Below the pieces are notes generated by a model. That model made no database searches, was not told the origin of the DNA, and worked only from the letters and a program-made list of their open reading frames with translations. A DNA stretch of 34,987 nucleotides from Azospirillum sp. TSO22-1 (GTDB taxonomy: Bacteria > Pseudomonadota > Alphaproteobacteria > Azospirillales > Azospirillaceae): the NCBI RefSeq assembly GCF_003116015.1, contig NZ_LGQZ01000148.1, forward strand, positions 1 to 34,987, in the 5' to 3' direction. Numbering within the stretch: the first letter of the stretch is position 1; the number at the start of each line of letters is the position of its first letter. Position numbers and translations under genes: made by a program. Positions 24,735-33,012 of this stretch are shown here, one piece after another.

Positions 24735-25898
24735 ATGACCGAGATCCGTTCTACCGCCTGCCGTGGCTTGCGCCGCGTTCTTCTTGCCGCCGGGGTGGCG
24801 GCGGCGCTGCCGGGCGCGGCGCTGGCCGACGTCACCGTCGGCCTGATCGTCCCCGCCACCGGCTCCACCGCCGCCCTGGGCATCCCGGCGAAGAACACCG
24901 CCGCGCTGTTTCCCGAGACGATCGCCGGCGAGAAGCTGCGCGTCATCGTTGTCGACGACGCCTCCGATCCGACGACCGCCACCACCCAGGCCCGCCGCCT
25001 CGTCACCGAGGAGAAGGTGGACGTGCTGCTCGGCTCGGTGATGACCGGGGCGGCCATCGCGGTGGCCGGGGTGGCGCGCGAGAGCGAGGTGCCGCAGCTC
25101 TCGCTGTCGCCCATCGACCTGCCGGCGGGGGCGGACAAGTGGACCTTCCGCATGCCGCAGAACGTGACGCTGATGGCCAAGGCGGTCATCGCCCACATGC
25201 GCGCCAACAACGTCAAGACCGTGGGCTTCATCGGCTTTTCCGACGCCTGGGGCGACTTCTGGCTGCGCGACCTGAAGGCGCTGGCGGATGCGAGCGGCTT
25301 CAAGCTGGTGGCGGAGGAGCGCTACGCGCGCGCCGACACCTCGGTGACCGGGCAGGCGCTGAAGCTGCTGGCGGCGCGGCCGGACGCCATCCTGGTCGGC
25401 GCGTCGGGCACCGCGGCGGCGCTGCCGCAGATCACGCTGCGCGAGCGCGGCTACAAGGGGCCGATCTACCAGACGCACGGCGCGGTCACGCACGACTTCA
25501 TCCGCATCGGCGGTGCCGCGGTGGAGGGCGCCATCCTGGCCTCCGGCCCGGTCATGGTCGCCGATCAGCTGCCGGAGGGCCACCCGGTGCGCGCCGTCGC
25601 CTCCGACTACGTGACGAAGTACGAAGCCAAGTACGGCGCCAACACCCGCACCCAGTTCGGCGCCCACACCAACGACGCCATCGAGGTGCTGAAGCGCGTG
25701 GTTCCCGTCGCCCTCAAGACGGCGAAGCCGGGCAGCAAGGAATTCCGCGCGGCGCTGCGCGACGCGCTGGAGAACGAGAAGGAGATCCCGGCCAGCCAGG
25801 GCGTCTACAACTTCACCAAGGACGACCATTTTGGGCTCGACCAGCGCGGCTACGTGCTGCTGACCATCGAGAAGGGCGGCTGGAAGCTGCTGAAGTGA
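24735..25898 (+). CDS. Liv-type ABC transporter substrate-binding protein
   Basis: A 387-residue periplasmic binding protein. A signal peptide ends near ALA-DV (about residue 32). The type I periplasmic fold is shown by VGLIVPATGSTAALGIPAKN, VDVLLGSVMTGAAIAVAGVA and TVGFIGFSDAWGDFWLRDLK. Members of this group often bind aromatic acids rather than branched-chain amino acids. The position next to hpa and feruloyl-CoA genes points to an aromatic ligand such as a hydroxycinnamate. GGAGGGA precedes the ATG. It is separated from the permease gene by a structured repeat. Confidence 0.9.
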   Translation: MTEIRSTACRGLRRVLLAAGVAAALPGAALADVTVGLIVPATGSTAALGIPAKNTAALFPETIAGEKLRVIVVDDASDPTTATTQARRLVTEEKVDVLLGSVMTGAAIAVAGVARESEVPQLSLSPIDLPAGADKWTFRMPQNVTLMAKAVIAHMRANNVKTVGFIGFSDAWGDFWLRDLKALADASGFKLVAEERYARADTSVTGQALKLLAARPDAILVGASGTAAALPQITLRERGYKGPIYQTHGAVTHDFIRIGGAAVEGAILASGPVMVADQLPEGHPVRAVASDYVTKYEAKYGANTRTQFGAHTNDAIEVLKRVVPVALKTAKPGSKEFRAALRDALENEKEIPASQGVYNFTKDDHFGLDQRGYVLLTIEKGGWKLLK

Positions 25899-25908
25899 GG
25901 CATTGAGG

Positions 25909-26028
25909 CCCTCCCCCGCCTCCGGCGGGGGAGGGAGGGGCCCCGCGAAGCGGGGAGGGTGGGGGCAACGGCCATCCCGGGAATTCACTGCCCCCACCCA
26001 ACCCTCCCCCGCCGGAGGCGGGGGAGGG
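25909..26028. repeat. Structured palindromic element between binding protein and permease
   Basis: A 120-base element. CCCTCCCCCGCC pairs with GGCGGGGGAGGG as a 12-base stem (25909-25920/25924-25935), and the same hairpin recurs in mirror form at 26002-26013/26017-26028. Between them are CCCCGC-GAA-GCGGGG (25941-25955) and the long-range pair GGGTGGGGGCA/TGCCCCCACCC (25957-25967/25989-25999). The architecture matches the element after the last gene. It lies ten bases after a stop and inside an operon, so it may set the ratio of binding protein to permease. Confidence 0.85.
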
Positions 26029-26054
26029 CAGTGCGCGCCCTCACGGAGGTATCC

Positions 26055-27092
26055 TTGGATTCGACCATCGTGCTGTTCCTGGCCCAGGACGGCGTGACGA
26101 ACGGCGCGATCTACGCGCTGCTCGCGCTGTCGCTGGTGCTGGTGTTCACCATCACCCGCGTCATCTTCATCCCCCAGGGCGAGTTCGTCGCCTACGGCGC
26201 GCTGACGCTGGCGGCGTTCGAGCGCGGCGTCTTCCCGATGACGGCGTGGTTCACCGTGGCCCTCGGCCTCGCCGCCTTCGCCGCGGACGTGATCCGCGAC
26301 CCGGCGGCGCGCCGGCCGCGGCGCTTGGCGAAAGCGCTGGCTGGCGACATCGGCGCGCCGGCCGCCCTGCTGCTGGCGACGTGGGTGGCGGTGCCGCTGA
26401 AGCTCGGCCCGCTGGCCGAGGTGCCGCTGACGCTGGCGATGCTCGCCCTGCTCGGCCCCTTCCTCTACCGGCTGGTGTTCCAGCCGCTGGCCGAGGCGTC
26501 GGTGCTGGTGCTGCTGATCGCGGCGGTCGGCGTGCATCTGGCGATGGTCGGGCTGGGCCTGCTGGTCTTCGGGGCGGAGGGGTTCCGCACCGCCCCGCTG
26601 ACCGCGGCCATGTTCGAGGTCGGGCCGGCGCTGGTCAGCGGGCAGAGCCTGTGGGTGCTGGGCGTCACCGGCGGCCTGATCGCCGCGCTGTGGGCCTTCT
26701 TCGAACACACGCTGACCGGCAAGGCGCTGCGCGCCACCGCCGTCAACCGGCTGGGCGCGCGGCTGGTCGGCATCCCCACCACCGCGGCCGGGCGCATCGC
26801 CTTCGCGCTGGCGGCGCTGATCGGCGCGCTGTCGGGGGTGCTGATCGCGCCGGTGACCACGGTCTTCTACGACACCGGCTTCCTGACCGGGCTGAAGGGC
26901 TTCGTCGCCGCCATCATCGGCGGGCTGGTCAGCTATCCGCTCGGCGCCGCGGCGGCGATCCTGGTCGGGCTGGTCGAGGCGTTCGCCTCCTTCTGGGCCA
27001 GCACCTTCAAGGAGGTCATCGTCTTCACCATCATCATCCCGGTCCTGCTGTGGCGCTCGCTGCGCTCGACCCACGTGGAGGACGAGGAATGA
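26055..27092 (+). CDS. livH: Liv-type ABC transporter permease (LivH family)
   Basis: A 345-residue membrane protein of the LivH family with about eight to nine helices. The N-terminal TNGAIYALLALSLVLVFTIT and IFIPQGEFVAYGALTLAAF are characteristic, as is FFEHTLTGKALRATAVNRLG before the late helices. The TTG start at 26055 is chosen because GGAGGT (26045-26050) is well placed; a GTG at 26070 is possible. The region at about 75-125 is an insert that includes a charged loop. The stop overlaps the next start. Confidence 0.9.
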   Translation: MDSTIVLFLAQDGVTNGAIYALLALSLVLVFTITRVIFIPQGEFVAYGALTLAAFERGVFPMTAWFTVALGLAAFAADVIRDPAARRPRRLAKALAGDIGAPAALLLATWVAVPLKLGPLAEVPLTLAMLALLGPFLYRLVFQPLAEASVLVLLIAAVGVHLAMVGLGLLVFGAEGFRTAPLTAAMFEVGPALVSGQSLWVLGVTGGLIAALWAFFEHTLTGKALRATAVNRLGARLVGIPTTAAGRIAFALAALIGALSGVLIAPVTTVFYDTGFLTGLKGFVAAIIGGLVSYPLGAAAAILVGLVEAFASFWASTFKEVIVFTIIIPVLLWRSLRSTHVEDEE

Positions 27093-28852
27093 GGCGCGTC
27101 CTTCCCGTCGCGGCGCTGGCGGTCGGCGTCCTGCTGCCGCTCGTCCCGGCGACGCCGGAGTTCTGGATCACACTGCTCAATTACATCGGCCTGTCGTCGC
27201 TGGTGGTGATGGGGCTGGTGGTGGTGACCGGCGTCGGCGGCATGACCTCCTTCGGGCAGGCCGCCTTCTGCGGCTTCGGCGCCTACACCACGGCGGTGCT
27301 GACCACGACGTACGGCCTGTCGCCGTGGCTGAGCCTACCGGCGGCGCTGGCGCTGACCGGGGTGGCGGCGTGGGGGCTCGGGCTGCTGACGGTGCGGCTG
27401 TCGGGGCACTACCTGCCGCTCGGCACCATGGCGTGGGCGATCAGCCTGTTCTACCTCTTCGGCAACCTCGACGAGCTGGGCCGCCATGACGGCATCTCCG
27501 GCATCCCGCCGCTGAGCGTCGCCGGCATCGCGCTCTATGAGGGGCGCGCCGTCTACTACGTGATCTGGACGGTGGTGCTGCTGGCCGCGGTGGCGACCTT
27601 CCACCTGCTGGACTCCCGCGTCGGCCGCGCCATCCGCGCGCTGCGCGGCGGCGTCACGGCGGCCGAGGCGTTCGGCGTCGACACCGGCCGCGCCAAGCTG
27701 ATCGCCTTCGTCTACGCGGCGCTGCTGGCGGCGGTGTCGGGCTGGCTGTTCGCCCACGTGCAGCGCGCCGTCAACCCGACGCCCTTCGGCCTCAACGCCA
27801 GCATCGAGTACCTGTTCATGGCGGTGGTCGGCGGCGCCGGGCACGTCTGGGGCGCGGTGCTGGGGGCGGGCCTCGTCACCGTGCTGAAGGACCAGCTGCA
27901 GGCCGTCCTGCCGCGGCTGTTCGGCGGCTCGGGCAACTACGAGGCGATCGTCTTCGGCGCGCTGCTGGTGGTCCTGCTGCAGTACGCCCGCGACGGCCTG
28001 TGGCCCTTGGTGACCCGCTTCCTGCCCGAACGGGCGCCGGAACCGGCCAAGCCGGGCGCCGAGGACCTGCCGCGCCGCGCCTTCCCGGTGCCGGGCAAAA
28101 CGTTGCTCGACATCGACGCGCTGCAGAAGAACTTCGGCGGCCTCGTCGCGGTGAGGGACGTCGGTTTCTCGGTCCGGGCCGGCGAGATCATCGGCCTGAT
28201 CGGGCCGAACGGCGCCGGCAAGAGCACGACGTTCAATCTCGTCACCGGCGTCCTGCGCCCCTCGGCCGGCGAGGTCCGCCTGCTCGGCGAACGCATCGGC
28301 GGGCTGCCGTCGCGGGCCATCGCGCGGCGCGGCGTGGCGCGCACCTTCCAGCACGTCAAGCTGCTCCCCACCATGAGCGTGCTCGACAACGTCATGCTGG
28401 GCGCCCACCTGCGCGGCCGCGCCGGGGTGGCGCAGGCGGTGCTGCGCCTCGACCGCGTCGAGGAGGAGCGGCTGCGCTGGGAGGCGACGCGGCAGCTGGA
28501 GCGCTGCGGCCTCGGCGACAGCCTGCACCGGCCGGCCGGCACGCTGGCGCTGGGGCAGAGCCGCATCGTCGAGATCGCCCGGGCGCTGTGCCTCGATCCC
28601 ATGCTGCTGCTGCTCGACGAGCCGGCCGCCGGCCTGCGCCACGCCGAGAAGCGGGCGTTGGGCGACCTGCTGCGCCGCCTGCGCGACGAGGGCACCACCA
28701 TCCTGCTGGTCGAGCACGACATGGACTTCGTCATGGGGCTGGTGGACCGGCTGGTGGTCATGGAGTTCGGCGTGAAGATCGCCGAAGGCCTGCCGGCCGA
28801 GATCCGCGGCAACCCGGCGGTGCTGGAAGCCTATCTGGGAGGCATCGAATGA
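27089..28852 (+). CDS. Fused Liv-type permease-ATPase (LivM-LivG)
   Basis: A 587-residue fusion. Residues 1-315 are a LivM-type permease (MTSFGQAAFCGFGAYTTAVL; GGAGHVWGAVLGAGLVTVLK). A Pro-rich linker (315-335) leads to a LivG-type ATPase (338-587). The ATPase has Walker A GPNGAGKST (372-380), signature LALGQ (486-490) in place of LSYGQ, Walker B LLLDEP (507-512) and the switch H543. LivM-LivG fusions are known among aromatic-acid ABC systems. The frame runs through without a stop, so fusion rather than misreading is likely. ATGA overlaps join it to both neighbours. Confidence 0.93.
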   Translation: MRRVLPVAALAVGVLLPLVPATPEFWITLLNYIGLSSLVVMGLVVVTGVGGMTSFGQAAFCGFGAYTTAVLTTTYGLSPWLSLPAALALTGVAAWGLGLLTVRLSGHYLPLGTMAWAISLFYLFGNLDELGRHDGISGIPPLSVAGIALYEGRAVYYVIWTVVLLAAVATFHLLDSRVGRAIRALRGGVTAAEAFGVDTGRAKLIAFVYAALLAAVSGWLFAHVQRAVNPTPFGLNASIEYLFMAVVGGAGHVWGAVLGAGLVTVLKDQLQAVLPRLFGGSGNYEAIVFGALLVVLLQYARDGLWPLVTRFLPERAPEPAKPGAEDLPRRAFPVPGKTLLDIDALQKNFGGLVAVRDVGFSVRAGEIIGLIGPNGAGKSTTFNLVTGVLRPSAGEVRLLGERIGGLPSRAIARRGVARTFQHVKLLPTMSVLDNVMLGAHLRGRAGVAQAVLRLDRVEEERLRWEATRQLERCGLGDSLHRPAGTLALGQSRIVEIARALCLDPMLLLLDEPAAGLRHAEKRALGDLLRRLRDEGTTILLVEHDMDFVMGLVDRLVVMEFGVKIAEGLPAEIRGNPAVLEAYLGGIE

Positions 28853-29577
28853 GCGCTCCTGTGTTCGAACTGCGCGACGTCTCCGTCGCCTACGGCAAGA
28901 TCGAGGCGGTGCGCCGGGTGTCGCTGGAGCTGGGCGCCGGCCGCATCGTCACCGTCATCGGCGCCAACGGCGCGGGCAAGACGACGCTGCTCAACGCCGC
29001 CATGGGCATCCTGCCGGCGGGAGGCGAGATCCGCTTCGAGGGGCGGGCGCTCGGCCACGACAGCATCGAGGCGCGGGTCGCCGCCGGCATCTCGCTGGTG
29101 GCGGAGAAGCGCGAGCTGTTCGCCACCATGTCGGTGGAGGACAACCTCCGCCTCGGCGCCTACACGAGGCCGCGCGGCGAGCGCGTCGCCGCCGCGCTGG
29201 AGGAGGTCTACACCCTGTTCCCGCGCCTCAAGGAGCGGCGCAAACAGGCGTCCGGCACGTTGTCGGGCGGTGAGCGGCAGATGCTCGCCATGGGCCGCGC
29301 GCTGATGGCCCGGCCCAAGGTGCTGATGCTGGACGAGCCGAGCCTCGGCCTCGCCCCGCGCATCGTGAAGGAGATCCTGCACCTCGTCGCCGACCTGCGC
29401 CGCACCGGCGTCGCCATCCTGCTGGTCGAGCAGAACGCCCGCGCCGCGCTGCGCATCGCCGACTACGGCTACGTGATGGAGACCGGCTCGGTCACCCTGC
29501 ACGGCCCGGCGGACACGCTGGCGAACGATCCCCGCGTCATCGAGAGCTACCTCGGCTTCGCCGAGTGCGCCGCGTAA
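28849..29577 (+). CDS. livF: Liv-type ABC transporter ATPase (LivF family)
   Basis: A 242-residue ATP-binding subunit. Walker A GANGAGKTT (38-46), signature LSGGERQ (138-144), Walker B LMLDEPSLGLAP (159-170) and VEQNARAALRIADYGYVMETG are typical of LivF. It would pair with the LivG half of the fusion to form the ATPase dimer. The start overlaps the preceding stop (ATGA), and a stress-protein gene follows after 12 bases. Confidence 0.95.
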   Translation: MSAPVFELRDVSVAYGKIEAVRRVSLELGAGRIVTVIGANGAGKTTLLNAAMGILPAGGEIRFEGRALGHDSIEARVAAGISLVAEKRELFATMSVEDNLRLGAYTRPRGERVAAALEEVYTLFPRLKERRKQASGTLSGGERQMLAMGRALMARPKVLMLDEPSLGLAPRIVKEILHLVADLRRTGVAILLVEQNARAALRIADYGYVMETGSVTLHGPADTLANDPRVIESYLGFAECAA

Positions 29578-29589
29578 CGGAGACCCGTC

Positions 29590-30402
29590 ATGTCGCTGAA
29601 GAACCTTCTCGTCCACCTCGACCACGGCGCGCGCTGCGCGGTGCGGCTGGACCTTGCCGTCGCCCTGGCCCGCCGGCACGGCGCCCGCCTCACCGGGCTG
29701 TTCGCCGAAAGCGGCAAGGCGCATTCCGTCGGCGTCGTCGCGACGTGGCCCAGCGACGCCTACAAGGAGGCCGCCGCCGCCAGCCGCGCCGCCTTCGCCC
29801 GGGCGACCGAGGGGCTGCCCGGCGCCGAGTGGCGCGACGCCAACCGCGGCGCCGGGCAGGAGGTCGTCCACGCCGTCATCGAGGAGGCCCATCATTACGA
29901 CCTCGCGATCCTCGGCCAGGACGCCGGCGACGGGCCGTCGCCGGTGCCGCAGGGGCTGGCCGAGCAGGTGGTGCTGAACGCTGGCCGGCCGGGACTGGTC
30001 ATCCCCTACGTCGGCGCGGTCGACAGCGTCGGCCGGCGCCCGCTGATCGCCTGGAACCACAGCCGGGAGTCGGCGCGCGCCCTCAACGACGCCCTGCCGC
30101 TGATCGCCGGGTGCGAGGAGGCGACCGTGGTCACCTTCGTTGCCCACCCCGATGACGAGCGGGCGGCGGCGCGCGACTGCCTCAAGCACTTGGAGGCGCA
30201 CGGCATCGCCGCCACCGTGGACTGCCTGGCGGCCGAGGGGCTGGGGGTGATGGACCTGCTGCTCAACCGCGCCGCCGACACCGGCGCCGACCTGCTGGTG
30301 ATGGGCGCGCACGGCCACATCGGCTTCCCCTACCTGCACCGCAGCGGCGGCACCCGGCACATCCTGGCGCACATGACGCTGCCGGTGCTGATGTCCCACT
30401 GA
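29590..30402 (+). CDS. Tandem universal stress protein
   Basis: A 270-residue cytoplasmic protein with two Usp folds (about 1-145 and 150-270). The first begins KNLLVHLDHGARCAVRLDLA. The second begins RPLIAWNHSRESARALNDAL and ends with the ATP-binding motif GAHGHIGFPYLHRSGGTR (G-x2-G-x9-G-T). Tandem Usp proteins respond to stress or bind small ligands. Here the gene is 12 bases after livF in the transporter operon, hinting at a link to uptake of a toxic aromatic; that link is inference. Confidence 0.9.
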   Translation: MSLKNLLVHLDHGARCAVRLDLAVALARRHGARLTGLFAESGKAHSVGVVATWPSDAYKEAAAASRAAFARATEGLPGAEWRDANRGAGQEVVHAVIEEAHHYDLAILGQDAGDGPSPVPQGLAEQVVLNAGRPGLVIPYVGAVDSVGRRPLIAWNHSRESARALNDALPLIAGCEEATVVTFVAHPDDERAAARDCLKHLEAHGIAATVDCLAAEGLGVMDLLLNRAADTGADLLVMGAHGHIGFPYLHRSGGTRHILAHMTLPVLMSH

Positions 30403-30418
30403 CGGCCGAGACCCGACC

Positions 30419-31876
30419 ATGGCGATCCCCCCCTTCCAGCGCCCGCAGGACGGCGAGGCTGTCCCCGATACGACGGCTCCCGACACGACGGAGACGGCCG
30501 TCACCGTCCTCAACGAGGCGAGCCGGCGCATCGGCGACCTCGGGCTGGAGCTGGCCGACATCACCACCAACGTCGACGCGGTGGCCGCCGTGGTCGCCCG
30601 CCAGGGCGAGCAGTTCCGCCACCTGCGCGGCGCGGCGGAGACCATGATGGCGGCCAACCGCGAGATCGACGGGCTGGCCGCCGGGACGCGCACCGTCTCG
30701 GCGCACGCCGTCGAGGAGATCCGCAACTCGCGCCAGGCGCTGCAGAACGCGGTCGGCAACATCACCGACCTGATCGAGGGGGTGGGGCGCATCGACGCCC
30801 AGCTCGACCGGGTGGACGAGTCGCTGCGGCAGGTGGCGTCCTTCTCCGGCGTCATCGAGACCATCGCCAAGCAGACCAACCTGCTGGCCCTGAACGCCAC
30901 CATCGAGGCGGCGCGGGCGGGGGAGGCCGGGCGCGGCTTCGCCATCGTCGCCCGCGAGGTCAAGGATCTGGCCGAGCAGACGCGGCGCGCCACGCTGCAG
31001 ATCGGCGAGACGGTGCGCACCCTGGCCGCCCAGGTGGAGGCGCTGGTGCGCGAGACCGCCGCCGCCTCCACCTGCGGCGGGCGGGCGCGCGAGGCGACCG
31101 GCCTCATCGAGGGCTTCATCGTCGGCATCGAGACGGACTTCGGCACGGTCGGCGGCTCGGTGCAGACCATCGCGTCGAGCGCCCACACCAACCTCGGCAA
31201 CTGCGCCGGCCTGCAGCGCGAGCTGGACGAGCTGGAGGGCTCGGTCGATACCTCGTCCGGCAGCCTCGGCGCCGCCGACCGGCGGCTGGCGGCCCTGCTG
31301 GAGACCTGCGAGGACCTGATCGACTTCATCGGCGTCAGCCCGGTGCCCACCGACGACACGCCGTTCCTGGAGGCGGCGCGGCGGGCGGCGGAGCAGACCA
31401 TCAGCGCCTTCGAGGACGCGGTGGCGCGCGGCGAGCTGACCCTCGACCAGCTGTTCGACGAGGCCTACCGGCCGATCCCCGGCAGCAACCCCGAGCAGTT
31501 CCTGACCGCCTTCACTCCCTTCACCGACCGCGTGCTGCCGCCGATCCAGGAGCCCGTCCTGGCGATGAGCCCGCGCGTCGCCTTCGCCATCGCCAGCGAC
31601 CGCAACGCCTACCTGCCGACGCACAATCTGAAGTACTCGCAGCCGCAGGGCGCCGACCCCGTGTGGAACACGGCGAACTGCCGCAACCGGCGGATCTACG
31701 CCATGCGCGCGACGCTCAAGGCGGCCCGCGTCGGCAAGCCGGCGATCCACACCATGCGGCGCGACATGGGCGGCGGGCGCTTCGTGCTGATGAAGCTCGC
31801 CAACGTTCCCATCGCGGTGCGCGGCCGCCATTGGGGGGCGTTCACCGTCGCCTATCTGCCGCCGGATCTGCGCTGA
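30419..31876 (+). CDS. Soluble methyl-accepting chemotaxis protein with C-terminal sensor-like domain
   Basis: A 485-residue chemoreceptor with no membrane segment. The signalling hairpin is near the middle (about 140-190), with the hallmark KQTNLLALNATIEAARAGEA then GRGFAIVAREVKDLAEQT. The coiled coil spans about 30-300. The C-terminal domain (about 350-485) carries DRNAYLPTHNLKYS, WNTANCRNRRIY, RRDMGGG and RGRHWGAF, a pattern seen in other alphaproteobacterial cytoplasmic receptors and resembling a Cache/PAS-like sensor. It sits 16 bases after the stress-protein gene, so it is likely co-transcribed with the transporter. The ligand is unknown. Confidence 0.88.
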   Translation: MAIPPFQRPQDGEAVPDTTAPDTTETAVTVLNEASRRIGDLGLELADITTNVDAVAAVVARQGEQFRHLRGAAETMMAANREIDGLAAGTRTVSAHAVEEIRNSRQALQNAVGNITDLIEGVGRIDAQLDRVDESLRQVASFSGVIETIAKQTNLLALNATIEAARAGEAGRGFAIVAREVKDLAEQTRRATLQIGETVRTLAAQVEALVRETAAASTCGGRAREATGLIEGFIVGIETDFGTVGGSVQTIASSAHTNLGNCAGLQRELDELEGSVDTSSGSLGAADRRLAALLETCEDLIDFIGVSPVPTDDTPFLEAARRAAEQTISAFEDAVARGELTLDQLFDEAYRPIPGSNPEQFLTAFTPFTDRVLPPIQEPVLAMSPRVAFAIASDRNAYLPTHNLKYSQPQGADPVWNTANCRNRRIYAMRATLKAARVGKPAIHTMRRDMGGGRFVLMKLANVPIAVRGRHWGAFTVAYLPPDLR

Positions 31877-31891
31877 CCGGTTCGTCGGCGC

Positions 31892-31927
31892 TTGACGCGC
31901 TGTCACTGAATGTTATAAAACATAACA
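31892..31927 (+). promoter_or_regulatory. Promoter and operator of the hydratase/feruloyl-CoA synthase genes
   Basis: TTGACG (31892-31897) and TATAAA (31914-31919) are 16 bases apart. The palindrome TGTTAT-AAAAC-ATAACA (31911-31927) covers the -10. Half-site TGTTAT matches the element before the transporter operon, suggesting a common MarR-type repressor. Confidence 0.65.
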
Positions 31928-31955
31928 ATCATGTTTGGTAACTTAGAGGTCGCCG

Positions 31956-32759
31956 ATGCGGTGGGGTGAGAGAATTCTGGAGAGCGCGCTGCCCTCCTCC
32001 TTGCGGGCGGAACTGCGGGGCGACGTGGCGCTCCTGACGCTGGTCCGGCCGGAGAAGCGCAACGCGCTCAACGACGACACCATCCTCGGCATCGAGGCGT
32101 TCTTCCAGGCTCTGCCGGTCGAGGCGCGGGCCGTGGTGCTGGCCGGCGAGGGCGAGAACTTCTCGGCCGGCCTCGACCTTTCGGAGATCACCGAGCGCAG
32201 CACCGTCGAGGGCGTGTCGCACTCCATGATGTGGCACCGCGCCTTCGAGCGCATCGAGTTCGGTCGCGTGCCGGTGGTCGCCGTGCTGAAGGGGGCGGTC
32301 GTCGGCGGCGGGCTGGAGCTGGCCTGCGCCGCCCACATCCGGGTCGCCGAGCGCAGCGCCTACTACGCCCTGCCCGAGGGGCAGCGCGGCATCTTCGTCG
32401 GCGGCGGCGCCTCGGTGCGCGTGCCGCGCCTGATCGGGGTGGCGCGGATGGCCGACATGATGCTGACCGGCCGCGTCCACGACGCCGAGTCCGGCTACGC
32501 GCTGGGCCTGTCGCAGTATCTGGTGGAGCCGGGTGCTGGACTGGACAAGGCGCTCGACCTCGCCGGCCGCATCGCGGCGAACGCGCCGCTCACCAACTTC
32601 GCGGTGATCCAGGCGCTGCCCCGCATCGCCGAGGCCGATCCGCGCCAGGGCTTCATGATGGAGGCGCTGATGGCCGCCGTCGCCCAGGGCAGCGACGACG
32701 CCAAGGAGCGCCTGCGCGCCTTCCTGGAGAAGCGCGCGAAGAAGGTGACGGAGTTCTAA
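31956..32759 (+). CDS. Enoyl-CoA hydratase/lyase (crotonase family)
   Basis: A 267-residue crotonase-fold protein. Oxyanion-hole segments are NFSAGLDL (68-75) and VVGGGLELACAAHI (115-128). Both glutamates of hydratases are present, E121 and E141 (ALPEGQRG). TAGAGGT precedes the ATG. With the feruloyl-CoA synthase downstream it probably hydrates a hydroxycinnamoyl-CoA and may cleave it to an aromatic aldehyde and acetyl-CoA. As I recall the classic Pseudomonas feruloyl-CoA hydratase/lyase, its motifs differ, so the exact reaction is open. Confidence 0.88.
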   Translation: MRWGERILESALPSSLRAELRGDVALLTLVRPEKRNALNDDTILGIEAFFQALPVEARAVVLAGEGENFSAGLDLSEITERSTVEGVSHSMMWHRAFERIEFGRVPVVAVLKGAVVGGGLELACAAHIRVAERSAYYALPEGQRGIFVGGGASVRVPRLIGVARMADMMLTGRVHDAESGYALGLSQYLVEPGAGLDKALDLAGRIAANAPLTNFAVIQALPRIAEADPRQGFMMEALMAAVAQGSDDAKERLRAFLEKRAKKVTEF

Positions 32760-32793
32760 GGGGGCTTGCGAAACGGCTTGGACCTCTTTCGAT

Positions 32794-32900
32794 CGTCATC
32801 CCCGCGAAGGCGGGGATCCAGGAAGAGCCCCGACAGGGGCGACATGAGTCATGTGGCTCGCAGACGCGAGCACTGGATCCCCGCTTTCGCGGGGATGACG
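32794..32900. repeat. Alphaproteobacterial-type 107-base palindromic element
   Basis: Terminal arms CGTCATCCCCGCGAAGGCGG... (32794-32821) and its inverse (32873-32900) pair over 28 bases with a few mismatches, and each arm is itself a hairpin (ATCCCCGC/GCGGGGAT). Inside are three more palindromes: GCCCC-GACA-GGGGC (32827-32840), ACATGA-G-TCATGT (32842-32854) and GCTCGC-AGAC-GCGAGC (32856-32871). The CGTCATCCCCGCGAA...GGATCCAG arm is a widespread intergenic repeat type in this class. It separates the hydratase from feruloyl-CoA synthase. Confidence 0.88.
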
Positions 32901-33012
32901 GAAAGGGATGGTTCAGGGTGGACAGAAAGCCGCTTGGCCGCCGGCGGCGGCACGGACAACGAACAAACAGGCCAGGGGGAAAATCCCCGGCGCGTTCATG
33001 GGAGGAACGCTC

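Noticed and set aside
25909..26028. CRISPR-like array from the repeated CCCTCCCCCGCC segments
   Set aside because: There are only two hairpins, in inverted orientation, without direct repeats or regular spacers.
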